The notes under the pieces: model-generated
What the model was told of the DNA's origin: nothing
The model's database searches: none
What the model saw: only the letters and a program-made list of their open reading frames with translations
Shown here: positions 42,930-52,357 of the stretch, one piece after another
Position numbering within the stretch: position 1 is the first letter of the stretch
Layout: each line of letters starts with the position of its first letter
Source: Idiomarina sp.
Lineage (GTDB): Bacteria > Pseudomonadota > Gammaproteobacteria > Enterobacterales > Alteromonadaceae
Direction: 5' to 3'
Assembly (NCBI GenBank): GCA_022565355.1
Contig: JAIUMU010000003.1
Coordinates: 183,989 to 247,988 of the forward strand
Length of the DNA: 64,000 nucleotides
Position numbers and translations under genes: made by a program

Positions 42930-43796
42930 TTATTCTGCTCTCGTAGAATCTTGCTCTCTAGGTAAATTCGCCTGCTTAGCCTGCTTTGGATTAATAAAAG
43001 GCTGTATCAGTAAAGCTGTTAATCGATTCGTTGGCGCTTCACGAAACTCATGTAAGCCAGTAACCATGTTCTGGTGGCCTTCTTGAGGTTGATTGCGGTA
43101 GGTGCCAAAGAGGCGATCCCACCAAGGTAGGTTAAAGCCAAAGTTACTATTGGTTTCGTGTTTGTGCCACGAATGGTGTACCCGATGCATATCCGGTGTA
43201 ACCACAAACCAGCGTAGTATCTGATCGGCTTTTTTCGAGATGCGAATGTTGCTGTGATTGAACAATGATGTTCCGTTTAGCAGCACTTCAAATATCAGTA
43301 CCGCTACTGCCGGAGCACCCACCAAGAGCACCACACCTATTTTTATAGCCATGGAAAGAAGCATTTCAATCGGGTGAAAGCGCACTGCGGTGGTTACATC
43401 TACATCCACATCAGTGTGATGCATGCGGTGTAAACGCCATAGAATTGGCACATGGTGAAAGGTAAGGTGCTGTAACCAAATCGCGAAATCGAGTAGCAAA
43501 ACAGCAACAACTATTTGCAACCACAAAGGCATGCCGAAGGCTGCACCAAGGTAATGCAGCGCGCCGAATTGCGCTTCACTCGCCCATAACGCTGCGCCAA
43601 TAGCGGCGGTAGGAAATACTAATCGCAAAGCAATGGAATCGATAATAATAATGCCGCTATTACTCAGCCAGCGGCTTCCGCGCGAACGCTCTCGTGAACG
43701 TTTCGGAGCTAAACCTTCCCACGATAGAAAGATCGCCAATAACCCCAAAAACGCACTGAGCCTTAACCAAATTTCATACGTAAGTAGAATTTCCAT
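42930..43796 (-). CDS. Sterol desaturase / fatty acid hydroxylase-family membrane enzyme
   Basis: 288 residues with four to five membrane helices and the histidine clusters that bind the di-iron site: HLTFHH, LHRMHHTD and HHSWHKH followed by NSNFGFNLPWWDRLFGTYR, the family signature. Substrate unknown: a lipid, carotenoid or hopanoid is possible. It is divergent from the DUF1499 gene. The ending is rich in charged residues. Confidence 0.9.
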   Translation of the reverse strand: MEILLTYEIWLRLSAFLGLLAIFLSWEGLAPKRSRERSRGSRWLSNSGIIIIDSIALRLVFPTAAIGAALWASEAQFGALHYLGAAFGMPLWLQIVVAVLLLDFAIWLQHLTFHHVPILWRLHRMHHTDVDVDVTTAVRFHPIEMLLSMAIKIGVVLLVGAPAVAVLIFEVLLNGTSLFNHSNIRISKKADQILRWFVVTPDMHRVHHSWHKHETNSNFGFNLPWWDRLFGTYRNQPQEGHQNMVTGLHEFREAPTNRLTALLIQPFINPKQAKQANLPREQDSTRAE

Positions 43797-43868
43797 TGAA
43801 ATCTTTCCTTAAACCATTAACTATCATCATATACCACATCACAACATACCGGATAAAAGGACAGCACC

Positions 43869-44600
43869 ATGAAAAAGTTACTTTGTTGGATAGCCAGTGT
43901 AAGCGGTTTTGCTGCGCTATTTACATTATTTATTGCTGGGCCACTGTATCGTGTAGAAATTCTTGAGCTCAGTACGGCATTCTTATTCATGCGCTGGGCA
44001 GCATACATTGGTATCGCAGCAATCGTATTGGTGATCATTGCGCTCATCATACTGCGGCCTACTGCGAATAAACACCGTATCGTGCTAGCGGTATCGCTCA
44101 TTTTTGGTTTTGTGGCTTTTTATCTACCATACGAGCAAATGCAAACCGCGCAAAGCGTACCGCGTATCCATGATATTTCTACCGATACCGTAAATCCACC
44201 AGAGTTCGTAGCTGTAGCGCCTTTGCGCGCAGATGCCCGCAATCCGGTAGAGTATGCTGGGCCTGAAACCGCGGCACAACAATTGGCTGCCTACCCTGAT
44301 ATTCAAACACTGCGGTTTTCGCAACCTCCGCAAACCGTTTTCGAAGCCGCATTAACCGTGGTAAATCGCTCTGGCTGGGAACTTGTTGCCGCAGAAGCAA
44401 ACGAAGGCCGCATCGAAGCCACGGCAACCACCACATGGTTTGGTTTTAAAGATGATGTGGTGATTCGTATTCACAGCGAAGATAGCGAAACACTACTTGA
44501 TATACGCAGTAAATCACGAATTGGCCTAAGTGATGTGGGAGCAAACGCAGCTCGTATTCGCAGTTTCCGAGAGGCCATCACCGCACAGTTAGGAGAGTAA
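43869..44600 (+). CDS. DUF1499-domain membrane protein
   Basis: 243 residues. Three hydrophobic segments at the start (about 1-30, 38-60, 68-83), then a soluble DUF1499 domain (VPRIHDISTDTVNPPEFVAVAPLRADARNPVEY, then a later WFGFKDDVVIRI). The domain is common but unassigned. It ends two bases before the lactate dehydrogenase-like gene, so they are translationally linked. Confidence 0.88.
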   Translation: MKKLLCWIASVSGFAALFTLFIAGPLYRVEILELSTAFLFMRWAAYIGIAAIVLVIIALIILRPTANKHRIVLAVSLIFGFVAFYLPYEQMQTAQSVPRIHDISTDTVNPPEFVAVAPLRADARNPVEYAGPETAAQQLAAYPDIQTLRFSQPPQTVFEAALTVVNRSGWELVAAEANEGRIEATATTTWFGFKDDVVIRIHSEDSETLLDIRSKSRIGLSDVGANAARIRSFREAITAQLGE

Positions 44601-44602
44601 GC

Positions 44603-45757
44603 GTGCTAGTGCCTGCGAACGCATATGATTACCGGCAGCTCGCGAAAAAGCGTCTGCCGAAGCAGTTCTTCGATTACTTGGAAGGTGGTTCTTACAATGA
44701 ACACACTGCTCAGGCGAATATCACTGCGTTTAACGATGTGCAATTGCGCCAGCGGGTGCTGCAAGATGTATCAAAGCGTTCCAGTGCTCACCAGTTGCTA
44801 GGTAAACCCGTAGCAATGCCCATTGCCCTAGGCCCAGTAGGTTTAGCGGGGCTATTTGCGCGGCGCGGAGAAGTACAAGCAGCCCGCGCTGCGAGTGCTG
44901 CGGGCATTCCATTTTGTGAATCTACTGTATCGTTATGTAGCATTGAAGAAGTAGCGGCAGCGAGCAAAGGCGAACTGTGGTTTCAACTGTATATGCTAAA
45001 AGATCGAGGCTACGCGAAAGAGCTTCTGGAGCGTGCCCATGCTTGCGGTATCGAAGTATTAGTGTTCACCGTAGATCTGGCAGTTCTAGGAGCTCGTTAT
45101 CGCGACACTCGCAACGGTATTGCTGGGGCGCAAGGGGTGCGTGCAGGGCTGGCAAGAGCCACCGATCTGCTGAGCCACCCACGCTGGCTCTTAGACGTTG
45201 CTATCAAGGGAAAACCGCTTGTATTTGGTAATTTACAAGCCGCAGTTCCGAACGCAAAAAGCTTACCGGCATTTAAGCATTGGGTAGATCAGCAATTCGA
45301 TGATGCTGTTACTTGGCAGGATTTAGAGTGGGTGCGCCAACACTGGCCTGGAAAAATCATGCTAAAAGGCATTCTCGATGCGAGTGATGCGAACATTGCC
45401 GCAGATATGGGCTTTTCGGCTATCGCAGTATCCAATCATGGTGGCCGCCAACTTGATTCAGTACCCGCCACAATTCATGCGCTGCCAGCTATTGTGGATG
45501 CTGTTGCTGGGCGCTGCGAAGTACTCGTTGATGGCGGCATTCGCAGTGGTTTAGATGTGGTTAAAGCGTTAGCTCTGGGAGCCAATGGCTGCCTGTTAGG
45601 TCGAGCTTGGGCCTATGCCCTTGCTGCACAAGGTGAGCAAGGTGTGGCGAATCTTATGGCCACCTTTAAAGCCGAAATAGATGTTGCCCAAGCACTTACT
45701 GGCTGCACTACCATTGCGCAAATCAACCGCGATATCGTGATTACAAACAACGGTTGA
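44603..45757 (+). CDS. lldD: FMN-dependent alpha-hydroxy acid dehydrogenase, LldD-like
   Basis: 384 residues starting at GTG 44603 (AGGAG seven bases upstream). The sequence follows E. coli LldD throughout: FDYLEGGSYNEHT, APVG.AGLFARRGEVQAARAA, FTVDLAVLGARYRDTRNG, ILDASDANIAADMGFSAIAVSNHGGRQLD (active-site His and Arg) and DGGIRSGLDVVKALALGANGCLLGRAW. It oxidises L-lactate to pyruvate, giving electrons to quinone. The usual lctP/lldP permease and lldR regulator are not adjacent. Other flavin hydroxy-acid oxidases such as glycolate oxidase are possible. Confidence 0.88.
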   Translation: MLVPANAYDYRQLAKKRLPKQFFDYLEGGSYNEHTAQANITAFNDVQLRQRVLQDVSKRSSAHQLLGKPVAMPIALGPVGLAGLFARRGEVQAARAASAAGIPFCESTVSLCSIEEVAAASKGELWFQLYMLKDRGYAKELLERAHACGIEVLVFTVDLAVLGARYRDTRNGIAGAQGVRAGLARATDLLSHPRWLLDVAIKGKPLVFGNLQAAVPNAKSLPAFKHWVDQQFDDAVTWQDLEWVRQHWPGKIMLKGILDASDANIAADMGFSAIAVSNHGGRQLDSVPATIHALPAIVDAVAGRCEVLVDGGIRSGLDVVKALALGANGCLLGRAWAYALAAQGEQGVANLMATFKAEIDVAQALTGCTTIAQINRDIVITNNG

Positions 45758-45776
45758 TAGCGGCGCAGGTTGGAAG

Positions 45777-46298
45777 TTAGGAACGGCGCTTCTGTAATTT
45801 TCGCTGCAAGGTTCTGCGATGCATTTTTAACGCCCGTGCAGTGGCAGAAATATTACCATCATGCTCTTGCAGCGTGCGCTGAATAAGCTCCCATTCGAGC
45901 GCATCAACACTTACCGGCTCGTCACTCAATTCTGGCGGCTCACCATCACCCGCCAAGGTTTTCAGCAACAAGTTTATCTCTACCGGTTTGGTTAAGTAAT
46001 CATCAGCACCCTGTTTGATAGCATGCACCGTAGTGGCAATGCTGGCGTAACCGGTGAGAATAATTACCCGAGCTTGCGGCCATTGCTGCTGTATTGCCGC
46101 TAAGTATTTTAACCCCGAGGCACCAGATAAATTTAAATCCAATAAAATGGCGGTGAAGTTTTCCTGCTTATGTTCACTTAAGGCTTGCTCTGGCGACGTA
46201 CAATGTTTACCAATCCAGCCATGGTGTTCTAGCCGCCGCAGCATCACTCTGCCAAAGGCTTCATCGTCATCAATCATTAATACTTGAGCATCGCTCAT
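45777..46298 (-). CDS. RegA/PrrA-like response regulator
   Basis: 173 residues: a receiver domain with phospho-acceptor Asp54 (AILLDLNLSGASGLKYL) and the switch Lys in DYLTKPVE, and a short C-terminal Fis-type helix-turn-helix (LEWELIQRTLQEHDGNISATARALKMHRRTLQRKLQKR). There is no AAA+ domain between them, as in RegA/PrrA/ActR. The kinase gene lies 65 bases upstream on the same strand. Likely controls redox- or respiration-linked genes; the targets are unknown. Confidence 0.9.
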   Translation of the reverse strand: MSDAQVLMIDDDEAFGRVMLRRLEHHGWIGKHCTSPEQALSEHKQENFTAILLDLNLSGASGLKYLAAIQQQWPQARVIILTGYASIATTVHAIKQGADDYLTKPVEINLLLKTLAGDGEPPELSDEPVSVDALEWELIQRTLQEHDGNISATARALKMHRRTLQRKLQKRRS

Positions 46299-46363
46299 GC
46301 TTTCGTTCTACCCCTTTCAAACGCTGCTAACGATCACTCCAATCGTTCCCCAGCATACTTGCA

Positions 46364-47623
46364 CTAGTTTCCGTTACCAGTATAAAGAGGTATACGCACT
46401 TCTTGTACCACTATTTCGCTGTTATCGCGTTTGCTATTGGTTAAACTTACCGTGAGTGAGCCATTGAACCGTTCTAACGTGGCATGGCTGAGCATCATGC
46501 CAATACCCAAGCCATTTTTACTATGCATACGCTTTAAACCTATCTGCTGCAGCTTCGCGAGAGTCATCGAGGCATTCGGATTCTCAATATGTAATAACCA
46601 ATCAGAATCCGAACAGAACGATTTAATCAGTAATTCGCCATTGCCTTTTGCAGAGGCCTCATGGGCTGCATTGCGCACTAAATTCAATAACGCAGGCAAC
46701 AACGCTTGATCTGCTAATACCATGCAACGGCTATCGCATTGAAAAACATAATCCACAGGAATTTGTGCGCTCGCGATAGTAATTTGCTCACGTAATTCGG
46801 CTTGAATATCAACAATGGGGACTATGCTGAGTTTATTCGTGTCGAGTGCATGGGTAACAGCACGTAAATCCTTGAGCAACACGCTCACGCGCTGTATTGG
46901 TTCCGCCATTTCCTTTATTACAGGATGCTCTGGGAACTCTTCAGCAAATTCCTCATGTAATAAACTCAAAGTACTCAACGGGGTGGCTAACTCGTGGGTG
47001 TACTGCGCTGAAGCAGTGGCTACCGCTAGTATTTGCTCCTGCCGCAATTGGTTTTCCCGCAGCTCCAGTAATTCTTGCTGACTGCGTTCTAACCGCTTGC
47101 GAATCACACTGATCGCGATGGCCAGCAAAATGGCAGCAACATAAAAGGTAACACTCATGCCAAAGTAGTGGCTAGCATCCGGTGTATGCATTGCATGTGC
47201 AGCATGTGCAGAATGCGAGGAATACAGTAGCAATACCGCCGTAAATAAACTCTGGGCGATGAGTATCACCGCCAGTATAGAAATCGCTTGGGGCCGGCTT
47301 AAGGTTAGAAAAGCGATCGCTACCGGCAGCAATAGCAGTGCATTTGCGGGGTTGGCGATGCCCCCAGATATCGCCAATGCCAATATCCATAGCACCGAAA
47401 GCGCCATAATCTGGACAAGAATCCGGTATTCCGCAGCCAGAAGATATGCACGCCAAGCAGCTACCGTTAACATCACACTCAGCGCACACAATGCCAACCA
47501 ACTATAATAACTATTTGCTGATTCACCGCTAAAATTCATGATCGCAATAATCGCAAACAGGGTTGCCGAACCAATGTACAGAGCCCGTAAAATATATGAT
47601 GTGCTGTTAACCACGCGCTGCAT
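46364..47623 (-). CDS. RegB/PrrB-like sensor histidine kinase
   Basis: 419 residues: six membrane segments (to about 174), then a HisKA/HATPase kinase. His210 is the phosphorylation site in QYTHELATPLSTL, the RegB-type H-box. ATP-binding motifs are RNAAHEAS and NGLGIGMMLSHATLERFNGSL. In the loop between helices 3 and 4 is GGIANPA, close to the ubiquinone-binding GGxxNPF of RegB. Between helices 5 and 6 lies a His-rich loop (SSHSAHAAHAMHTPDASHYF). I do not find the redox Cys that RegB carries after the H-box. Divergent from the SDR gene. Confidence 0.88.
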   Translation of the reverse strand: MQRVVNSTSYILRALYIGSATLFAIIAIMNFSGESANSYYSWLALCALSVMLTVAAWRAYLLAAEYRILVQIMALSVLWILALAISGGIANPANALLLLPVAIAFLTLSRPQAISILAVILIAQSLFTAVLLLYSSHSAHAAHAMHTPDASHYFGMSVTFYVAAILLAIAISVIRKRLERSQQELLELRENQLRQEQILAVATASAQYTHELATPLSTLSLLHEEFAEEFPEHPVIKEMAEPIQRVSVLLKDLRAVTHALDTNKLSIVPIVDIQAELREQITIASAQIPVDYVFQCDSRCMVLADQALLPALLNLVRNAAHEASAKGNGELLIKSFCSDSDWLLHIENPNASMTLAKLQQIGLKRMHSKNGLGIGMMLSHATLERFNGSLTVSLTNSKRDNSEIVVQEVRIPLYTGNGN

Positions 47624-47844
47624 GAATACCCCTTCTGTACGCCACCCTTGCTGTTGCTCAAGGTTACTACTTAACGCGTTCTAGTATAGGGGGTTAGGCT
47701 TTGATTACCAATGCACTAAATAAAACCTTTGGATTCCCATAACCGTATTGCTAATGTAGCTACTGAATTGCTTTATACACGAGGGCTTTGAGGTTAACTC
47801 AAGGGTGTATAAGGGGCAGGGATATAACTCACATTGGGTACTTT

Positions 47845-48669
47845 ATGAACAATAATAACGAACAGAAACGCATTTTTATTACCGGTGGCGCCAATGGTTT
47901 TGGTTTGGCGATTGCGCGCTTCTATGCACAGCAAGGCTGGCGTGTAGCAATTGGCGATATCGTGCAAGAAGAGCAAGCCAATGCGGCAGTAACGGAGCTG
48001 CAAGCACTTGCTAGCGAAGTTCGTTATTTTCATTGTGATGTTACCCAAGATAACGATTTACAAACAGTGGCTGATACGCTGGCAACAGAATGGCATGGCG
48101 TAGATGTAGTAGTGAATAACGCGGGTGTGGCCCAAGTTGGCGCTATCGACGATGTAAGCATGCAAGATTGGCAGTGGATTACAGAAATCAACTTGCTCGG
48201 TGTTGTGCGCGGCTGCCGTGTATTTACACCGCTGCTCAAGCAGCAGAAATCTGGGCATATCGTGAACGTAGCATCGATGGCTGGGTTACTCGATTTACCG
48301 AATATGGCCGCCTATAACACCACCAAGGCCGCTGTTGTTGCGCTTTCGGAAACTTTAGAGAATGAACTTGCGCCATTCAATATTGGTGTTAGCGTAGTTT
48401 GCCCTTCGTTTTTCCGCACGAACTTGGGCTCTAGTATGCGTAGTACGGTGCCCAATATGGATAAAACGCTTGATAAGTTAATGAGTAAAAGCGATTTAAG
48501 CGCCGATGATATTGCCGCTCAGGTAGCAGCTGCGGTATCACAACGGCGATTTTATGTGCTGCCGCATGCCCAAGCACGCCGCATGTGGCGTTTGAAGCGT
48601 TGGCTGCCGCGCGGAATATACGCCAAGCTTATGCAAAAGCAATTCGCCAAAGCAGGAGGCCGTAAATGA
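47845..48669 (+). CDS. Short-chain dehydrogenase/reductase (SDR)
   Basis: About 274 residues from ATG 47845; the track start at 47788 adds an unsupported leader. NAD(P)-binding TGGANGFGLAIA, the NNAGVA motif and the catalytic YNTTK are clear, with Ser in VASMAGLLDLPN. It oxidises or reduces a hydroxy or keto group, substrate unknown. It is first in a four-gene run with an aldehyde dehydrogenase, a Tat protein and a GMC oxidoreductase, and overlaps the aldehyde dehydrogenase start by four bases. Confidence 0.9.
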   Translation: MNNNNEQKRIFITGGANGFGLAIARFYAQQGWRVAIGDIVQEEQANAAVTELQALASEVRYFHCDVTQDNDLQTVADTLATEWHGVDVVVNNAGVAQVGAIDDVSMQDWQWITEINLLGVVRGCRVFTPLLKQQKSGHIVNVASMAGLLDLPNMAAYNTTKAAVVALSETLENELAPFNIGVSVVCPSFFRTNLGSSMRSTVPNMDKTLDKLMSKSDLSADDIAAQVAAAVSQRRFYVLPHAQARRMWRLKRWLPRGIYAKLMQKQFAKAGGRK

Positions 48670-50132
48670 GCCCATCATCCACCGCCGCACATACACAAGC
48701 AAACGAAACCACCACTATCGCCGCCATGCAGCAGCTATTTTCTGATCAACAACACGATTTTGCTAGCGCTCCTTTTTGGCAGGCACATCAACGAATTGAG
48801 CGGTTAGAGCGCTTGCAAGCAGCATTATTAGCCGAACAAGAGATGTTGATTCAGGCAATTCATGATGATTTTGGGCGCCGCTCTGCCGATGAAACACGGT
48901 TAGCAGAATTGTTACCCTCGATAGAAGGGATCAAGTATGCAAAAAAACGCATCCGCAAATGGATGCGGCCTGCTCGGCGAAAGGTAGGTTTAGCCTTTCA
49001 GCCTGCCAAAGCATGGGTTGAATACCAACCGCTCGGTGTTGTGGGTATCATTGTACCCTGGAATTACCCGCTCTATTTAGCCATTGGCCCTTTGGTGGCA
49101 GCCCTTGCAGCCGGAAACCGCGCGCTGATTAAAATGAGCGAATTTACCCCGAATACTGCAGCGGCATTAGCAAAACTAATTGCGACGATATTTCCTGCGA
49201 ATGAAGTAGCCATTATTACCGGTGAGGCTGAGGTAGCCGCCGAGTTTTCCAAGCTTCCATTCGATCATTTGTTGTTCACAGGCGGAACCAGCATTGGCCG
49301 GCACGTAATGCGAGCCGCGGCGGAGAACTTAACCCCGGTAACCCTAGAGCTCGGTGGCAAATCACCCGCTATTATTGGCCATGGCACTGACGGCAATAGC
49401 GTTGATATTGCTACTGCAGCAGAACGCATTGCCTTTGGTAAGGCCTTGAACGCTGGGCAAACCTGCGTTGCCCCCGATTATGTGCTTTGCCCCGAGCATG
49501 CAAAAGATGCCTTAGTAGCCGAGCTAAAAGTGCAACTAACGCGCATGTACCCAACGCTGCTGCATAATCCAGATTACACCTGGATTATCAATGACAAGCA
49601 GTTTGATCGCTTACATGGCGTATTACAAAACGCGATTAGCCAAGGCGCAAACGTGATGCCAGTGAACCCAGCGAATGAATCATTCACCGGAACACGTATT
49701 ATTCCTCCTACCCTGATCACCGATGCCACCGAACAAATGGACGTGCTACAAAGTGAAATTTTTGGGCCCATTTTACCCATTGTTACCTATCGTGAATTTA
49801 GTGAGGCTCTTACTTATGTGCGCAACGGCGATCGGCCGCTGGCGCTGTACTATTTTGGCGCGAACAAAGCTGAGCAGAATGCCGTATTGAAAACAACGCA
49901 CTCTGGCGGTGTTTGCATCAACGATACCGTGTTTCATGTGGCGCAAGATGATTTACCATTTGGTGGCGTAGGCGCCTCGGGGATGGGCCACTATCATGGC
50001 CATGAAGGCTTTTTAACCTTTAGCAAAGCACGGGCAGTGCTGCGCAAAGGCAAATTAAATAGCGCCCGCTTTGTATATCCTCCTTATGGTGGTAAGTTAT
50101 TGAATACCATTTATAAACTTTTTATTCGCTGA
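48666..50132 (+). CDS. Aldehyde dehydrogenase (LaoC / coniferyl-aldehyde dehydrogenase type)
   Basis: 488 residues. Catalytic Cys267 lies in NAGQTCVAPDYVL and Glu228 in ELGGKSPA; the NAD site includes GIIVPWNYP and FTGGTS. Sequence character is that of coniferyl aldehyde dehydrogenase and long-chain aldehyde dehydrogenases; the C-terminal tail KARAVLRKGKLN.ARFVYPPY is typical. It oxidises an aldehyde to an acid, probably the product of the GMC oxidoreductase two genes downstream. In P. aeruginosa LaoC is a comparable enzyme. Confidence 0.92.
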   Translation: MSPSSTAAHTQANETTTIAAMQQLFSDQQHDFASAPFWQAHQRIERLERLQAALLAEQEMLIQAIHDDFGRRSADETRLAELLPSIEGIKYAKKRIRKWMRPARRKVGLAFQPAKAWVEYQPLGVVGIIVPWNYPLYLAIGPLVAALAAGNRALIKMSEFTPNTAAALAKLIATIFPANEVAIITGEAEVAAEFSKLPFDHLLFTGGTSIGRHVMRAAAENLTPVTLELGGKSPAIIGHGTDGNSVDIATAAERIAFGKALNAGQTCVAPDYVLCPEHAKDALVAELKVQLTRMYPTLLHNPDYTWIINDKQFDRLHGVLQNAISQGANVMPVNPANESFTGTRIIPPTLITDATEQMDVLQSEIFGPILPIVTYREFSEALTYVRNGDRPLALYYFGANKAEQNAVLKTTHSGGVCINDTVFHVAQDDLPFGGVGASGMGHYHGHEGFLTFSKARAVLRKGKLNSARFVYPPYGGKLLNTIYKLFIR

Positions 50133-50138
50133 GGTGCT

Positions 50139-50756
50139 ATGGCCAACCCGGGTAACGTTCCAGCAGAGCCTATTGATCAGAGCCGGCGTGGCTTTTTAAA
50201 GCTTACGCGGGGCGCCGCTATTGGCCTTGCCGTCGCGGGTACCGTTGCGGCAATGGGTGGCGCAAGTGGTTACCGCTGGTGGCAGAAACGACGTGAACCC
50301 GGCTTCCAAGGCATGCTTGTTTTGCGCGAACAAGACGTACTGCTATTTTCTGCGCTACTGCCAGTAATTGTTGGCGCACACCCCGGTACCCATACCAATG
50401 CACCCAATCGCGAGGCACTGCTGGAACAAGCCTTGCGCGCCTTAGATAAAATGCTGGCAGCAAGCAGCCCCGCCATGCAAAAACAGATCTTCGATCTCGC
50501 CGATTTACTTACCATTCGGGCTACTCAAGGGCCGGCCACTGGCTACTGGGGAAGTTGGGATAGTGCCAGTGAAGCACAAATTAGTGCCTTTCTAACGCGC
50601 TGGCGGAATAGCCGAGTAAGTTTATTTCGCTTTGGTTATGCAGGGTTATGCCAGCTCCTGCAAATGGCTTGGTACGGTTTGCCTGATACTTGGTTCGCGA
50701 TTGGTTATCCAGGGCCACCACCTTATTTAAGAGGGCCTCTTGATGCCCGTTCCTGA
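50139..50756 (+). CDS. Tat-exported small subunit (LaoB-like / gluconate dehydrogenase subunit 3-like)
   Basis: 205 residues with a Tat signal peptide: SRRGFLKL followed by a hydrophobic stretch (GAAIGLAVAGTVAAMGGASG). The remainder is a helical domain (EQDVLLFSALLPVIVGAHPG, ISAFLTRWRNSRVSLFRFGYAGL) resembling subunit 3 of gluconate 2-dehydrogenase and the LaoB protein. Such subunits carry the cofactor-containing GMC partner across the membrane, because the GMC protein itself has no leader. The stop overlaps the GMC start by 14 bases. Confidence 0.82.
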   Translation: MANPGNVPAEPIDQSRRGFLKLTRGAAIGLAVAGTVAAMGGASGYRWWQKRREPGFQGMLVLREQDVLLFSALLPVIVGAHPGTHTNAPNREALLEQALRALDKMLAASSPAMQKQIFDLADLLTIRATQGPATGYWGSWDSASEAQISAFLTRWRNSRVSLFRFGYAGLCQLLQMAWYGLPDTWFAIGYPGPPPYLRGPLDARS

Positions 50757-52323
50757 TTTATTTCGTGAAGGTATGCAGCGTGGTTGGCGAGTATTCAACG
50801 GCGCCGCCCCCCTGCCCCCACTGCCACAAGCGGATGTGATTATTATTGGTTCAGGCGCTGGCGGGGCAACTGCGGCTGAAATACTCACGAATGCTGGGTT
50901 ACAGGTGTATATCCTAGAAGAGGGTTCGCTGAAAACATCCAGCGATTTCCACAATGATGAATTGCAAGCCTACGCCGAGCTCTATCAAGAGGGAGCTCTG
51001 CGTGCTAGCGCTGACGGCGGCATTGGTATTCTGCAAGGGCGTACTGTGGGCGGTACTACCACGGTAAATTGGACCAGCAGTTTCCGCACACCAGAATCAA
51101 CATTGCAGCATTGGCAAAGTGCCTATGGTATCGATTGGGCGAACGCCACCACAATGGCGCCTTGGTTTCAACGCTTGGAGCAGCGCTTAAATGTGAGCCG
51201 TTGGGAAATGGCCCCAAACGCTAATAACGATGTAATCCGTAAAGGTTGCGAAGCCCTTGGCTATAGCTGGGATATCATTCCACGCAATGTACAAGGGTGT
51301 TGGAACTTAGGTTATTGCGGCACCGGTTGCCCTATCAACGCCAAGCAATCCATGTTGGTAACCAGCCTTCCAGCAGCCTTAGAGAAAGGCGCCGTGCTGA
51401 TTCACAGCGTGCGAGTGCAGCGGCTGGCCCATAATGATGAACGGGTAAATAAGGTGCATTGCCGCGCTATGGACGCACAACTTAGCCAAGCCAGCGGCAG
51501 GCAATTTAGCGTATCGGCACCGCGAGTCATTGTGGCTGGCGGTGCCATTAATAGCCCCGCGCTTCTGCTGCGCTCTCACGCCCCAAACCCCTATAAAACC
51601 CTTGGTAAGCGTACATTCTTGCATCCTGTAGTGATGAGTTTAGCTACGTTTGCTGAGCCCATTAACGGCTTTTACGGCGCACCACAATCGGTGTATTCCG
51701 ATCAGTTTAATGAAGTAGCAGCGGATTCCGATCGCATGGGGTTTAAGTTAGAAGTACCCCCAATGCAGCCGAGTATTACATCGGCACTGATGGGTGGCTT
51801 CGGTGCTGATAATTGGCGCAGAGTAGCAAACTTAGCCAACAGTAATTTGCTGCTCGCATTAATGCGCGATGGCTTTTTTGCCGATGATCCTGGTGGCTCG
51901 GTGCAGCTGCGCAAAAATGGTGATGCGGTGCTGGATTACCCACTCAACCCCCGCTTGTTTCATACCGCGAAAATAGCACTGGAGCAGATGGCAGAGATTC
52001 AGTTCGCCGCTGGGGCGCACCGCGTTGTGCCACTGCACACCCATGCACTAGAAGTGGGCGGCATGCTTACCTATCGCTCGCAAGCTCGCGGATTGGTGTG
52101 GCAAGCGCACAATTTGCGAATTGCCAGTGCGCACGTTATGGGCGGCTGCCAAATGGGGCCTGATGCCAAACAAAGCGTAGTTGATTTGCATGGCAAACAT
52201 CATCAACTAGAAAATCTGTATGTATTTGATGGTTCAATCTTTCCTACCAGTATTGGTGCCAATCCACAGCTATCAATTTACGCATTTACAGCTAAACTAG
52301 CGGAAGAGTTCATTAATTCTTAA
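50743..52323 (+). CDS. GMC oxidoreductase (LaoA-like alcohol dehydrogenase)
   Basis: 526 residues from ATG 50743, seven bases after GAGGG; the track's TTG at 50740 is one codon earlier. FAD-binding GSGAGGATAAEIL, the GMC signature near GRTVGGTTTVNWTSSFRTP and the C-terminal HVMGGCQMGPD with GSIFPTSIGANPQ. It oxidises primary alcohols to aldehydes with an acceptor other than O2. No leader of its own, so it would be exported by the Tat protein encoded upstream. LaoA of P. aeruginosa oxidises long-chain alcohols; this gene order C-B-A matches from memory. Confidence 0.88.
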   Translation: MPVPDLFREGMQRGWRVFNGAAPLPPLPQADVIIIGSGAGGATAAEILTNAGLQVYILEEGSLKTSSDFHNDELQAYAELYQEGALRASADGGIGILQGRTVGGTTTVNWTSSFRTPESTLQHWQSAYGIDWANATTMAPWFQRLEQRLNVSRWEMAPNANNDVIRKGCEALGYSWDIIPRNVQGCWNLGYCGTGCPINAKQSMLVTSLPAALEKGAVLIHSVRVQRLAHNDERVNKVHCRAMDAQLSQASGRQFSVSAPRVIVAGGAINSPALLLRSHAPNPYKTLGKRTFLHPVVMSLATFAEPINGFYGAPQSVYSDQFNEVAADSDRMGFKLEVPPMQPSITSALMGGFGADNWRRVANLANSNLLLALMRDGFFADDPGGSVQLRKNGDAVLDYPLNPRLFHTAKIALEQMAEIQFAAGAHRVVPLHTHALEVGGMLTYRSQARGLVWQAHNLRIASAHVMGGCQMGPDAKQSVVDLHGKHHQLENLYVFDGSIFPTSIGANPQLSIYAFTAKLAEEFINS

Positions 52324-52357
52324 GCGGATACTAAACCAACCATTACATCGAGAGCCG

